DNA of 64,000 nt from NCBI RefSeq assembly GCF_900155525.1, contig NZ_LT706952.1:1002406-1066405 (forward strand). The letters run 5' to 3'. The notes below the pieces were generated by a model that saw only the letters and a list, made by a program, of their open reading frames with translations, was not told where the DNA came from and did not search any database. Below are positions 8,594 to 16,674 of this stretch, piece by piece (position 1 is the stretch's first letter; each line of letters opens with the position of its first letter). This stretch comes from Mailhella massiliensis. GTDB taxonomy: Bacteria > Desulfobacterota > Desulfovibrionia > Desulfovibrionales > Desulfovibrionaceae. The translations under genes and the position numbers were made by a program.

Positions 8594-9999
8594 CAGAACG
8601 TGGCCCCGCATTCGCAGGAAGCGTTTTCTCCGAGAATTCTTTCCAGCTCGGCGATACGATGTTTTTCCGCCAGAAGCAGCACCCTGTCGCCATCCGCAAT
8701 GACGGTATCGCCGCGGGGAATGAACACCGTCGTTCCGTGCACGATGGCCAGAAAAAGCACGCCCTTCGGCAGGCAGATGTCGCGCAGCTTCCGTCCGCAG
8801 AGAGCGGATTCGCCCTCCACGAAAATTTCCATGGTTTCCGCGGATTCGTTGCTCACCGATACCGAGGCGAGTACGTTTCCATGCCTGATGTAGTGAAGAA
8901 TGCTGTTGACGGTGGCGATGCGGGGGCTCACGACATGATCGATGCCCACGGTTTCCGCCAGCGTCAGGTATTCGGCCTTGTTGATGCTGGCCACGGCAAG
9001 GGGAGCGCCGAGCTTTTTGGCCAGCATGCAGGAAAGAATATTGGCCTCCTCATTTTCGGCAACGGCGACGAAGGCGTCCATCTCGCCTATTTTTTCTTCC
9101 TCAAGAAGGCTTCTGTCTCTGGCGTCGCCGTGCAGAATCAGCGTGGCATGCAGATCCCGGGAAAGCTTTTCGCATGCGCCCGCGTCGTTGACGATCATGC
9201 ACACACGGACGCCCATCGTTTCCAGAAGCCGCGCCAGCGCCACGCCGATGCGCCCCGCGCCGTAGACGCACACGCTGCGCACGGGACGGCGCCTCTGTTC
9301 CAGCGCGCGCAGTATCGCCGGAAGCGCGGCGGGTTCGTAAATGAAATGAACCACGTCTCCGTGACGGATGACATCGGAGCCGGAAGGAACAATAAGCCTG
9401 TCGTCGCGGTATATGGCGCCGATCATGACGCGCTCTTCCTGCATCACCTCGCGGAAACGGAAGAGCGGAAGATCAATAAGCGGCCCCCTGTCCACCTTCA
9501 TGCCCGTCATGCGTATGCGCCGGTCGGCGAACTCATGATACTCCACGGCGCCGGGCATGGTGATAAGCCGGGAAATGGTGTTGACGATTTCCTCTTCCGG
9601 GTCCACCAGAAGGCTTATTTCCAGCTTGTTTTCCAGAAAGCCCGGAAGAAGATGATAATCAGGCTTGCGCACGCGCGCCACCCTGATGGCGCGGGGAGCC
9701 AGTTCTCTGGCAAACATGCAGGCCATGATGTTCACTTCATCGGAATTCGTCACCGCAAGGACAAGCTCCGCCTTGTCTATCTCCGCCTCGCGCAGCACCT
9801 GCGGGCTTGCGCCGAAGCCCTCCAGAGTCTGTACGTCCAGCGCTTCCTGAATGTTGTGAAGCTGCTCTTCATCCTGATCGATGACAATGACCTGCCGATG
9901 TTCCTCGGCAAGCCTTCTCGCGGTATGAAAACCTACTTCCCCCGCACCGATGATGACGATCCGCCCGGAGGAAGGCCTGGTGGTTCCTTTGAAAAACAT
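8593..9999 (-). CDS. trkA: Trk potassium uptake regulatory protein TrkA
   Basis: A 468-residue cytoplasmic peripheral protein with two RCK units (NAD-binding domain plus TrkA-C domain), about the standard TrkA length. The Rossmann motifs are GAGEVGFHTARRL near the N-terminus and GAGRIGVALARLL near mid-protein. It binds TrkH and gates K+ uptake according to nucleotide state. The ATG at 9999 is chosen because GGGAG lies 6 bases upstream; a TTG at 10029 would add ten residues of poor conservation. The roughly 180-base gap upstream is strikingly A+T-rich and probably holds the promoter. Confidence 0.95.
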   Translation of the reverse strand: MFFKGTTRPSSGRIVIIGAGEVGFHTARRLAEEHRQVIVIDQDEEQLHNIQEALDVQTLEGFGASPQVLREAEIDKAELVLAVTNSDEVNIMACMFARELAPRAIRVARVRKPDYHLLPGFLENKLEISLLVDPEEEIVNTISRLITMPGAVEYHEFADRRIRMTGMKVDRGPLIDLPLFRFREVMQEERVMIGAIYRDDRLIVPSGSDVIRHGDVVHFIYEPAALPAILRALEQRRRPVRSVCVYGAGRIGVALARLLETMGVRVCMIVNDAGACEKLSRDLHATLILHGDARDRSLLEEEKIGEMDAFVAVAENEEANILSCMLAKKLGAPLAVASINKAEYLTLAETVGIDHVVSPRIATVNSILHYIRHGNVLASVSVSNESAETMEIFVEGESALCGRKLRDICLPKGVLFLAIVHGTTVFIPRGDTVIADGDRVLLLAEKHRIAELERILGENASCECGATF

Positions 10000-10176
10000 G
10001 ACTGCTCCCGATGGAGATGATAAGGCCAAAACTTATATGTCTCAGAATACCATTATAATCATATTTTTCAACTTATCCATCAAAAACATACAATATTTAT
10101 ATATATTACATACAACAAAATTATTTTAACAACGATTAATATTCATATCAATAATATAAATAACTATAAATAGTAT

Positions 10177-11136
10177 TTATTTAATCATATTTTTACTATC
10201 TGAGCATAATTCAAGATTCTTCATGTTGTGTTCCAGTCGACGGACAAACTCTTTACCTGGAGGAGTAAGTTCCGTTGTCTTCCTCATGAGTAGTCCGTAC
10301 TGTAGCTGGGGAAGATAATGCTCCAAACTGTAGGCTTGTACGCGGGATATTGCCTGCGGAGTTGAAAGCAGGCTCCAAACATCGACAACGGCCGCACCAC
10401 ATCCCGCAGCCACATACTCCATAATCGTCTGTCGATTACTGCAACGTAAATTTGCACGCTTGGGAAATAACATCTCAACATCGGGAAAAAAGACGCGGGG
10501 AGCATCATCCTTATCCAGATGCGGACGAACGAACTCAATATATGGTACTTCCGCCAATTGTTCCCGTGTAGGCTCGTCATCCAGAACAAAATCATGCTCT
10601 CGGGCAACAATCAACATATGTGGTGAAGTGAAAAAAGACTGAAATACGCATGTTGAAGGAGGAGAAAGAACTCCCAACACGGCAAAATCATACATTCCCA
10701 TTTCCAGATCCCTGATCAGCTTATCAGGATCACCGGGAAAAAGCTCCACGCGAACCTTGGGATAGGTCTGTAAAAAATCCCGGAGCGTATTCAAAAAAGG
10801 AAACATTTGAAAAACTGGACGCATTCCCGCAACCGAAAGTACGCCTCTCAAGACTCCATCCGTACATGCAAGCTCTCCCTGCAGCGCACTGACAACATCA
10901 AAGGTACGGATTGCCCATTTCAGCAGCTCCCTCCCTGCCGACGTCAGTATCAAACGGTTTCCACTCCTGGTTATGAGACTGTTGCCCAGAGCCTGCTCCA
11001 ACGACTGAATCTGATACGTTATGGATGATGGCGTTCTATGCATGATTGCCGCAGCCCGGGTAACACTTCCCGTTATGGCAACCTGATAAAACCCTCGAAG
11101 CCATTGCAAAAAATCTCCACTAATTTCAGAGATCAT
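10177..11136 (-). CDS. LysR-family transcriptional regulator
   Basis: A 319-residue regulator. An N-terminal winged helix-turn-helix (residues about 10-70, with GSVTRAAAIMHRTPSSITYQIQSLE) is followed by a periplasmic-binding-protein-like effector domain. GGGAG precedes the start on the minus strand. It is divergent from the TAXI/TRAP/flavoprotein operon beginning at 11385, the usual arrangement for a LysR protein controlling a neighbouring pathway and itself. The coding sequence is visibly richer in A+T than the surrounding core genes, which suggests acquisition. The ligand is unknown, presumably the substrate imported by the adjacent transporter. Confidence 0.92.
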   Translation of the reverse strand: MISEISGDFLQWLRGFYQVAITGSVTRAAAIMHRTPSSITYQIQSLEQALGNSLITRSGNRLILTSAGRELLKWAIRTFDVVSALQGELACTDGVLRGVLSVAGMRPVFQMFPFLNTLRDFLQTYPKVRVELFPGDPDKLIRDLEMGMYDFAVLGVLSPPSTCVFQSFFTSPHMLIVAREHDFVLDDEPTREQLAEVPYIEFVRPHLDKDDAPRVFFPDVEMLFPKRANLRCSNRQTIMEYVAAGCGAAVVDVWSLLSTPQAISRVQAYSLEHYLPQLQYGLLMRKTTELTPPGKEFVRRLEHNMKNLELCSDSKNMIK

Positions 11137-11216
11137 TCGTTCACTACTCCCGGGAAGACTATTAGTATACCTTTTGCCCTAGTACCAAACGAAAATAACA
11201 TATGATTTTTAATAAA

Positions 11217-11232
11217 AATATAAATTTATATT
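11217..11232. promoter_or_regulatory. AT-only palindrome in the divergent LysR/TAXI intergenic region
   Basis: AATATAAATTTATATT is a perfect 16-base palindrome in the 248-base A+T-rich gap between the divergent LysR gene and the TAXI receptor gene. The position fits a regulator site, but in such A+T-rich sequence chance palindromes are common. Confidence 0.35.
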
Positions 11233-11384
11233 TTATATTAATTACTCTATTTGTCAAGACTTATTATTTTTAACCTTCTTTCAAAATATCTGACTTGCTT
11301 CCGGGATAAGGGACTTATAAACATAAAAATATCATACCCCGTTCGGCATACAGCCGTCGGATAATCCCATCAAAGGAGGATTCC

Positions 11385-12383
11385 ATGTTGACCCGAATGC
11401 TTCGTACAGCCGCCTGTATGGTCATGACTACTGCGCTTTGGATGCCCGGCAATTCTCATGCTGCAGAAAAGTATGAAATCTGCGCAGGAGCATTCGGTTC
11501 CGTTACCTACCAGTTAAGCTTTGCTGTATCCGAAATTCTCAAGCAGGTGGCACCACGTTATGAGCTTCTTCCCGTTGAAACCAGTGGTGCATCAGCTTCC
11601 GTCATCAAGGGTTCTGCCAGACCAGACAAGATGCTTATGGCCTACGGTGCACTCACATTCCGTATGGCAACGCAGGGCAAGCCACCTTTCCCCAAAGCCT
11701 ACCCCAACCTTAAAGTGCTCGGCTTTGCGACAAGAAATGTTCAGACACTCATCACCTATGAACCCGACATCAAGAGTCTTGCAGATCTCAAAGGCAGACG
11801 CATCGGGATGTCCGTTCGTCCTTCAGTCTGCGGTATGGATCACTGGAGCATCATCAGCAAGGGAATCGGTGATATTTCAAATACTACGCCATCTTATATG
11901 AACTGGGGATCCCTGCAAAGCGCCCTTATGGACGGTACTATAGACGCAGCCGCCTTGGGAGTTTCTACGAACCCTTCTGGACCATGGACTCCACTATCCA
12001 TATATGCCGAACTCGTCGCATCGAAAGGAGTCCCTTATTTTCTGAATATTGACGAAGCCTGCATTAAGACTGCCGCTCGGGAAAACGGTCTGCCATATAT
12101 TCCCGTCGTCATTCCCCGAGGAGCCATCAGTGAAAATGTTCCCGACCGCGACGTTACCGCTTGGGAGGAGCGCATTGGAATCATGGCTTTTACCGACATG
12201 TCCGAAGACCTCGCCTATGCCATCACAAAAATTCTGTGCGAAAACCAGGAAGACATCGCAAAAATTTCTCCTGTAGGCAGAAACATGTCCCTTGAAATCA
12301 CCGTACCTGACAAAAACTTTCTGACAGATGACCAGCTTCATCCCGGGGCTCTCCGTTACTACCGTGAAAAAGGACTGCGCTGA
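11385..12383 (+). CDS. TAXI-family TRAP solute-binding protein
   Basis: A 332-residue periplasmic receptor of the TAXI subclass of TRAP transporters. The signal peptide ends near NSHA-AEK (residue about 27). Family features include YEICAGAFGSVTYQLS near the N-terminus (the glycine-rich ligand-site strand) and LKGRRIGMSVRPS in the middle. AAAGGAGG lies just upstream of the ATG. It is the first gene of a cotranscribed set with the fused permease, flavoprotein and ferredoxin. TAXI receptors bind small organic acids or amino acids; the ligand cannot be read from sequence. A hairpin follows the gene, consistent with high receptor-to-permease expression. Confidence 0.9.
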   Translation: MLTRMLRTAACMVMTTALWMPGNSHAAEKYEICAGAFGSVTYQLSFAVSEILKQVAPRYELLPVETSGASASVIKGSARPDKMLMAYGALTFRMATQGKPPFPKAYPNLKVLGFATRNVQTLITYEPDIKSLADLKGRRIGMSVRPSVCGMDHWSIISKGIGDISNTTPSYMNWGSLQSALMDGTIDAAALGVSTNPSGPWTPLSIYAELVASKGVPYFLNIDEACIKTAARENGLPYIPVVIPRGAISENVPDRDVTAWEERIGIMAFTDMSEDLAYAITKILCENQEDIAKISPVGRNMSLEITVPDKNFLTDDQLHPGALRYYREKGLR

Positions 12384-12392
12384 CGCATACGA

Positions 12393-12424
12393 ACAGGATT
12401 CGGGAAATTCCCGAAGCATCCTGT
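12393..12424 (+). other. Intercistronic stem-loop between receptor and permease genes
   Basis: ACAGGAT (12393-12399) pairs with ATCCTGT (12418-12424), and TCGGGAA pairs with TTCCCGA inside. No T-run follows. Such hairpins commonly stabilise the upstream receptor mRNA or attenuate read-through into the permease gene. Confidence 0.55.
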
Positions 12425-12492
12425 ACCGCATAACGTGGAAAATCCGATGACATTCGGAAATTCCGCACAACACAGTCAACACGGAGATATGT

Positions 12493-14421
12493 ATGGAACG
12501 CCTAAACCGCCTGCTTATGGCCGCAGTCACTCTGCTGGCCATCGGCATGATCATCTATCAGATGGCTTATACCCAGCTCATCTGTCTCCCCCCGATAAAG
12601 CATCAAAATCTACACCTTATGCTGGCCATGATGCTCGTGTTCCTCTGGTCCATGAAGAAGGCACCATCTTGGGTGGGAAAAGCTCTTGCCGCTCTGCTCG
12701 CGTTGCTCGCCCTCTATGCTACGACCTACATATTCGTGGAATACGACGATCTGGAAATGTTGCGAGGACCGATCGGAGCTTTAACCGGACAAGACCTGAT
12801 TGTCGGAAGCCTTCTGCTTATTCTTTCCATTGAAGCATGTCGGCGTGCATTCGGCATCATTTTTCCCCTGGTGGCTCTGCTCTTCATTTCCTACGGAATA
12901 TTCGGGCATTTCATAAGCGGTCCTCTTGCCGCCCCGGAAATCACCTACCCCGAGCTTATCACTTCCTATGTTATGGGCTTTTCAGGGGGGCTATACGGGA
13001 CAACGCTTTCCGTCAGCGCTAACTATATTTTTCTCTTCGTCGTCTTCGGTTCTTTTCTCGGGGCGACAGGGGCATCCGGCTTCTTCAACCGCATCGGTCT
13101 CATCGTTGGGCGAAGACTTGCGGGCGGACCTGCCATTTCCGCTGTCGTCTCCAGTGCCCTAGTGGGATCCATTACCGGAAGCGCCATGGCTAATGTAGCA
13201 ACAACTGGCGTTTTCACCATTCCTCTTATGAAACAGGCCGGGTACAGGCCTGAACAGGCTGGAGCCATCGAAGCAGCCGCTTCCACCGGCGGTCAGATCA
13301 TGCCGCCCGTCATGGGAGCCACGGCCTTTGTTCTGGCGGAAATGGCGCACCGCCCTTATGCCGACGTCATGGCTGCCGCCTTTCTGCCCGCTCTGCTTTA
13401 TTTTTTCTCTGTTGGGCTCTACGCGCAGCTGCAGGCAAAACGCTTGGGTATCCGCGCAGACAGGATGAGCGCAGGCACCTTTACCACGCGGGAATTTCTT
13501 CTCGAAGCACCTCTGTTCCTCGGCCCTCTTTCCCTCATCATCGCCATGCTCGTTCTCGGCTTCTCTCCCATGTTCACCATTTTTTGGGCCATGCTCATCC
13601 TGCTCGCCATCAACGCTACCCTACTGTTTTATAAAGGCAAGTTGAAGGATATGCCCGGAGCTTTGATTCCAGCCTGCCGTGAAGGAGCTGTGACAGGTGC
13701 CAAGATAGCCGTAACCTGTGCCGTACTCGGTCCCATCGTCACTACCATTACTAAAACATCTCTCGGCATCCGGGTACCCGGTATTATTGCCATGTTCTGC
13801 GACGGCAGCCTGCTTCTGGCCCTGTTCATTACCGCTGGAGTCTGCATTCTGCTCGGCATGGGGGTACCGACGTTGGCCGCCTACCTCATGGTGGCCATGG
13901 TGGGCGTGCCCACACTGTCAAATCTCGGAATTCCCGCTTTCGCTGCACATATGTTCGTTTTCATCTTTGCGGCATTCTCTGCCATTACACCGCCCATCGC
14001 CACCGCCGCCATTCCCGCAGCGGGTATTGCTGAAACAGACTACATGAAAACCGCTATGGAGTCTGCAAAAGTCGGCTGCGTAGGTTTTCTCATTCCTTTT
14101 CTGACCATTTTCTCGCCGGAGCTGATGATCGGACAAGGCAACGGCATTGCTACTACTTTTATGGCCTTTTTCTGGACCATCATAGCAGTAATATTTTTAT
14201 GCATGGGTACGACAGGATTCTTCCTACGACGTCTTCCATTAGCAGAAAGATGCGTTTCACTGTTCATATCCCTATCCATGACTATGACTCTATTTATTCG
14301 TTCTCCCTATACTATTGCCACATGCTGCATTATTGCTTCCATGTATCTCTTACGAGAATACGCCATTTATTGCAGAGGAAAGAACACGTTACCAAATAGA
14401 AAAGCCAAGGAGGATATATGA
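12493..14421 (+). CDS. TRAP transporter fused permease (DctQM, TAXI-associated)
   Basis: A 642-residue inner-membrane permease in which the small (DctQ-like) and large (DctM-like) subunits are fused, the normal form for TAXI-type TRAP systems. The N-terminal third carries about four membrane segments. The DctM-like part includes GSITGSAMANVATTGVFTIP, GGQIMPPVMGATAFVLAEM and GMGVPTLAAYLM. GGAG lies upstream of the ATG. Its stop overlaps the next gene's start by four bases, so transport and the flavoprotein are translationally coupled. It probably imports the electron acceptor or substrate used by that flavoprotein. Confidence 0.93.
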   Translation: MERLNRLLMAAVTLLAIGMIIYQMAYTQLICLPPIKHQNLHLMLAMMLVFLWSMKKAPSWVGKALAALLALLALYATTYIFVEYDDLEMLRGPIGALTGQDLIVGSLLLILSIEACRRAFGIIFPLVALLFISYGIFGHFISGPLAAPEITYPELITSYVMGFSGGLYGTTLSVSANYIFLFVVFGSFLGATGASGFFNRIGLIVGRRLAGGPAISAVVSSALVGSITGSAMANVATTGVFTIPLMKQAGYRPEQAGAIEAAASTGGQIMPPVMGATAFVLAEMAHRPYADVMAAAFLPALLYFFSVGLYAQLQAKRLGIRADRMSAGTFTTREFLLEAPLFLGPLSLIIAMLVLGFSPMFTIFWAMLILLAINATLLFYKGKLKDMPGALIPACREGAVTGAKIAVTCAVLGPIVTTITKTSLGIRVPGIIAMFCDGSLLLALFITAGVCILLGMGVPTLAAYLMVAMVGVPTLSNLGIPAFAAHMFVFIFAAFSAITPPIATAAIPAAGIAETDYMKTAMESAKVGCVGFLIPFLTIFSPELMIGQGNGIATTFMAFFWTIIAVIFLCMGTTGFFLRRLPLAERCVSLFISLSMTMTLFIRSPYTIATCCIIASMYLLREYAIYCRGKNTLPNRKAKEDI

Positions 14422-16073
14422 CTGACTTATTGAACAGGGACATTATTTCACATGAAACTGATGTTCTCGTACTCGGTGGCGGAGCCAGTGGTTGTGCAGC
14501 CGCCCTAGCAGCTCATGAAGCCGGCCTGCACGCCATGATCGTAGACAAGGGCCTGCTGGAAAGCTGCGGCTGCATCGGTGGAGGCAACGACCACTTCATG
14601 GCCGTACTCAATTCCGACGAACCTTACGACTCCGTCGAAGATCTGGTGCGCTTCTACGACAAACCCGGCAGCGGCCTTCATCCTGAAACTGTACGGGCTT
14701 GGGGACAGTCCATGCCGCACATGCTGGACTTCCTTGCTGAAGCAGGTATCGAATTCCGCAGAAACCCCGATGGCTCCTTTATGCGGACCCAAGGATTCGG
14801 ACAGCCCGGTCACTGGTGGATACTTATCCATCACGGTCAATACATGAAACCCCTCATAGCGAAAAAAATCCGTGCCATGGGTATTGCTGTTCTCGACCGC
14901 ATCATGGTTACCAAGCTCATCATCAAAAATGGACGCTTTGCCGGAGCCATGGGATACAATGTTCTGGACGGTACCTTCCACAACATCACCGCAAAAACAG
15001 CGGTCATGGCACTCGGGCCACGAGTGGAACGTGTCACCTTCAACTCTACGACCAACCCCTACAACTCCCAGCTGCCTCCCTACATTACTGGTTCACAGTA
15101 TGTGCTTCCCTATGAGGCGGGAGCCCGAATCACCCTGCTTGACGTACGCCAGACCTCATCGGTTCTTCCCAAAAGCTTCGGCAGCCCGGGTATGAACGGT
15201 ATTACCGGCTCGGGAGCTCATGCCCTGAACTTCAAGGGCGAACGCTTCATGACACGATACCATCCTATGACGGAACAGGCACCGCGCCATTTGTTCTCCC
15301 GCGGCACCTACTGCGAGCAAATCATAGGCAACGGCCCCCCTTTCTACATGGATATGCGTCATCTGCCCGACGACGTCCGTGACTGCCTCGAGCATGATCT
15401 CATGCCCGGAGACAAGGCTACCTTCCCTGATTATGCAGCGCAAAAGGGTGTCGATTTCACCACAAAACTCATGGAAGTGGAAGTAGGGGAACTCAACCTC
15501 GATGGCATGGTCGATCGCGACGCCAACTTCGAAAGCACCATTCCTGGACTTTTCGTCGGTTCAGGATTCCACGCCTTTTCTGGTGCCATGTGCGGCGGTT
15601 ATGCAGCAGGACAATTCGCGGCAAAGGCCGCGGCAGATATGAAGAATTTTTCCGGCAAGGCAACACAGGAGGAACTGGAGGAAGAACGATCCCGTGTTCT
15701 GCGCCCACTCTACTCCGACGGAGACACCACTCATGAGCCTTTTGAATCTGCCATACGACAAGTCATGAGTTACTACATGGGGTATGTGCGCAATGAAAAA
15801 GGGATGCTTCAGGCTCTGGACAGCCTCAACCGCATCGCTGCTCTGAAAGACGATCTGTATGCCGAAAACATGCATGAACTCATGCGCATCCATGAAGCGT
15901 TCGACCTTCTGACCATGTGTCGTCTTGCAACTCTCTGTACATTGGAAAGAAAGGAAACCTCTGCAAATACCGTCTATCTGCGAACAGATTACCCGAACCC
16001 CGACCCCTCCCTGAACAAGGTTCTTGCTGTCCAGAAAGTCGATGGACATCCCAAGGTATTCTGGCTTGAATAA
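14418..16073 (+). CDS. FAD-dependent oxidoreductase, AprA/fumarate-reductase-like flavoprotein
   Basis: A 551-residue flavoprotein of the succinate dehydrogenase/fumarate reductase/AprA superfamily. The FAD-binding Rossmann motif is GGGASGCAAALAA (residues about 20-32), and the C-terminal FAD contact is GLFVGSGFHAFSGAMCGG. A distinctive SCGCIGGGNDHF stretch follows the first motif. AAGGAGG precedes the start, which overlaps the permease stop. A small two-cluster ferredoxin follows, mirroring the AprA-AprB pair of adenylylsulfate reductase, but the protein is shorter than AprA and the context is a TAXI transporter. No signal peptide is seen, so it acts in the cytoplasm. I infer reduction or oxidation of the imported organic compound with electrons passed through the ferredoxin; the substrate is unknown. 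Confidence 0.85.
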   Translation: MTDLLNRDIISHETDVLVLGGGASGCAAALAAHEAGLHAMIVDKGLLESCGCIGGGNDHFMAVLNSDEPYDSVEDLVRFYDKPGSGLHPETVRAWGQSMPHMLDFLAEAGIEFRRNPDGSFMRTQGFGQPGHWWILIHHGQYMKPLIAKKIRAMGIAVLDRIMVTKLIIKNGRFAGAMGYNVLDGTFHNITAKTAVMALGPRVERVTFNSTTNPYNSQLPPYITGSQYVLPYEAGARITLLDVRQTSSVLPKSFGSPGMNGITGSGAHALNFKGERFMTRYHPMTEQAPRHLFSRGTYCEQIIGNGPPFYMDMRHLPDDVRDCLEHDLMPGDKATFPDYAAQKGVDFTTKLMEVEVGELNLDGMVDRDANFESTIPGLFVGSGFHAFSGAMCGGYAAGQFAAKAAADMKNFSGKATQEELEEERSRVLRPLYSDGDTTHEPFESAIRQVMSYYMGYVRNEKGMLQALDSLNRIAALKDDLYAENMHELMRIHEAFDLLTMCRLATLCTLERKETSANTVYLRTDYPNPDPSLNKVLAVQKVDGHPKVFWLE

Positions 16074-16126
16074 ACGTTTTTTCCTGACCCTGTTGCCGTC
16101 GATTTGACGCAAAAAAGGAAAACTCC

Positions 16127-16327
16127 ATGCCTCCGAAATTTGATAAGGAACGTTGTGTCTGCTGCGGAACATGCATAGAACGCTGTCCCGGATACATTCT
16201 TGACAAAAAGGAAGACGGTTCCCCGTATGTTCGCTACCCCAAAGAATGCTGGCATTGTGCCTGCTGTCGTATCGGTTGTCCCACAGGAGCCGTTTCCATT
16301 GTTTTTCCCATCACCCATCTTGTCTAA
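16127..16327 (+). CDS. Two-cluster 4Fe-4S ferredoxin (AprB-like)
   Basis: A 66-residue ferredoxin with two [4Fe-4S] motifs. The first uses Cys10, Cys13, Cys16 and Cys20 (CVCCGTCIERCP); the second uses Cys41, Cys44, Cys47 and Cys51 (CWHCACCRIGCP). It follows the flavoprotein by 53 bases and is preceded by AAAGGAA. Size and spacing suggest it is the electron-transfer subunit of a heterodimer with the flavoprotein, like AprB in adenylylsulfate reductase but without the longer AprB tail. It is the last gene before a strong terminator. Confidence 0.92.
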   Translation: MPPKFDKERCVCCGTCIERCPGYILDKKEDGSPYVRYPKECWHCACCRIGCPTGAVSIVFPITHLV

Positions 16328-16384
16328 TAACTATCCGCCTTCTGCCGGAGTCGTTTGCTTTCGACTGAAGGCAACGTAGTACTT

Positions 16385-16423
16385 GCCAGCTTTTTCATAA
16401 CCAAATTGAAAAAGCTGGCTTTT
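16385..16423 (+). terminator. Rho-independent terminator of the TAXI/flavoprotein operon
   Basis: GCCAGCTTTTTC (16385-16396) and GAAAAAGCTGGC (16408-16419) form a perfect 12-base-pair stem followed by TTTTC. Confidence 0.88.
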
Positions 16424-16674
16424 CATATCTAAAAATAAAACGGATCCTATCCTTTATTACTTTACCCTTTCATATTCTCTGGGGACTCCGTCCGAAACTT
16501 TTTCGCTCATCAAAACGATTGCACTCTCCTCTCTCCTGACATATCTTTTTTCTGAAAAATCACCTTCAGGTAATGTTTTATTGAACTGAAAGTTGATCCG
16601 CCTTCAAAAGGCATGGCTACCCCAAATGCCACATGCAGATGTGCGGAAGTTTTCTCCTGTGGAAAGGACGATCC
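16424..16674. other. Non-coding leader upstream of the 1440-residue protein
   Basis: About 250 bases between the terminator and the next start codon. The first half is A+T-rich and plausibly holds the promoter, but I see no consensus pair clear enough to place. No gene is recognisable in either strand. Confidence 0.5.
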
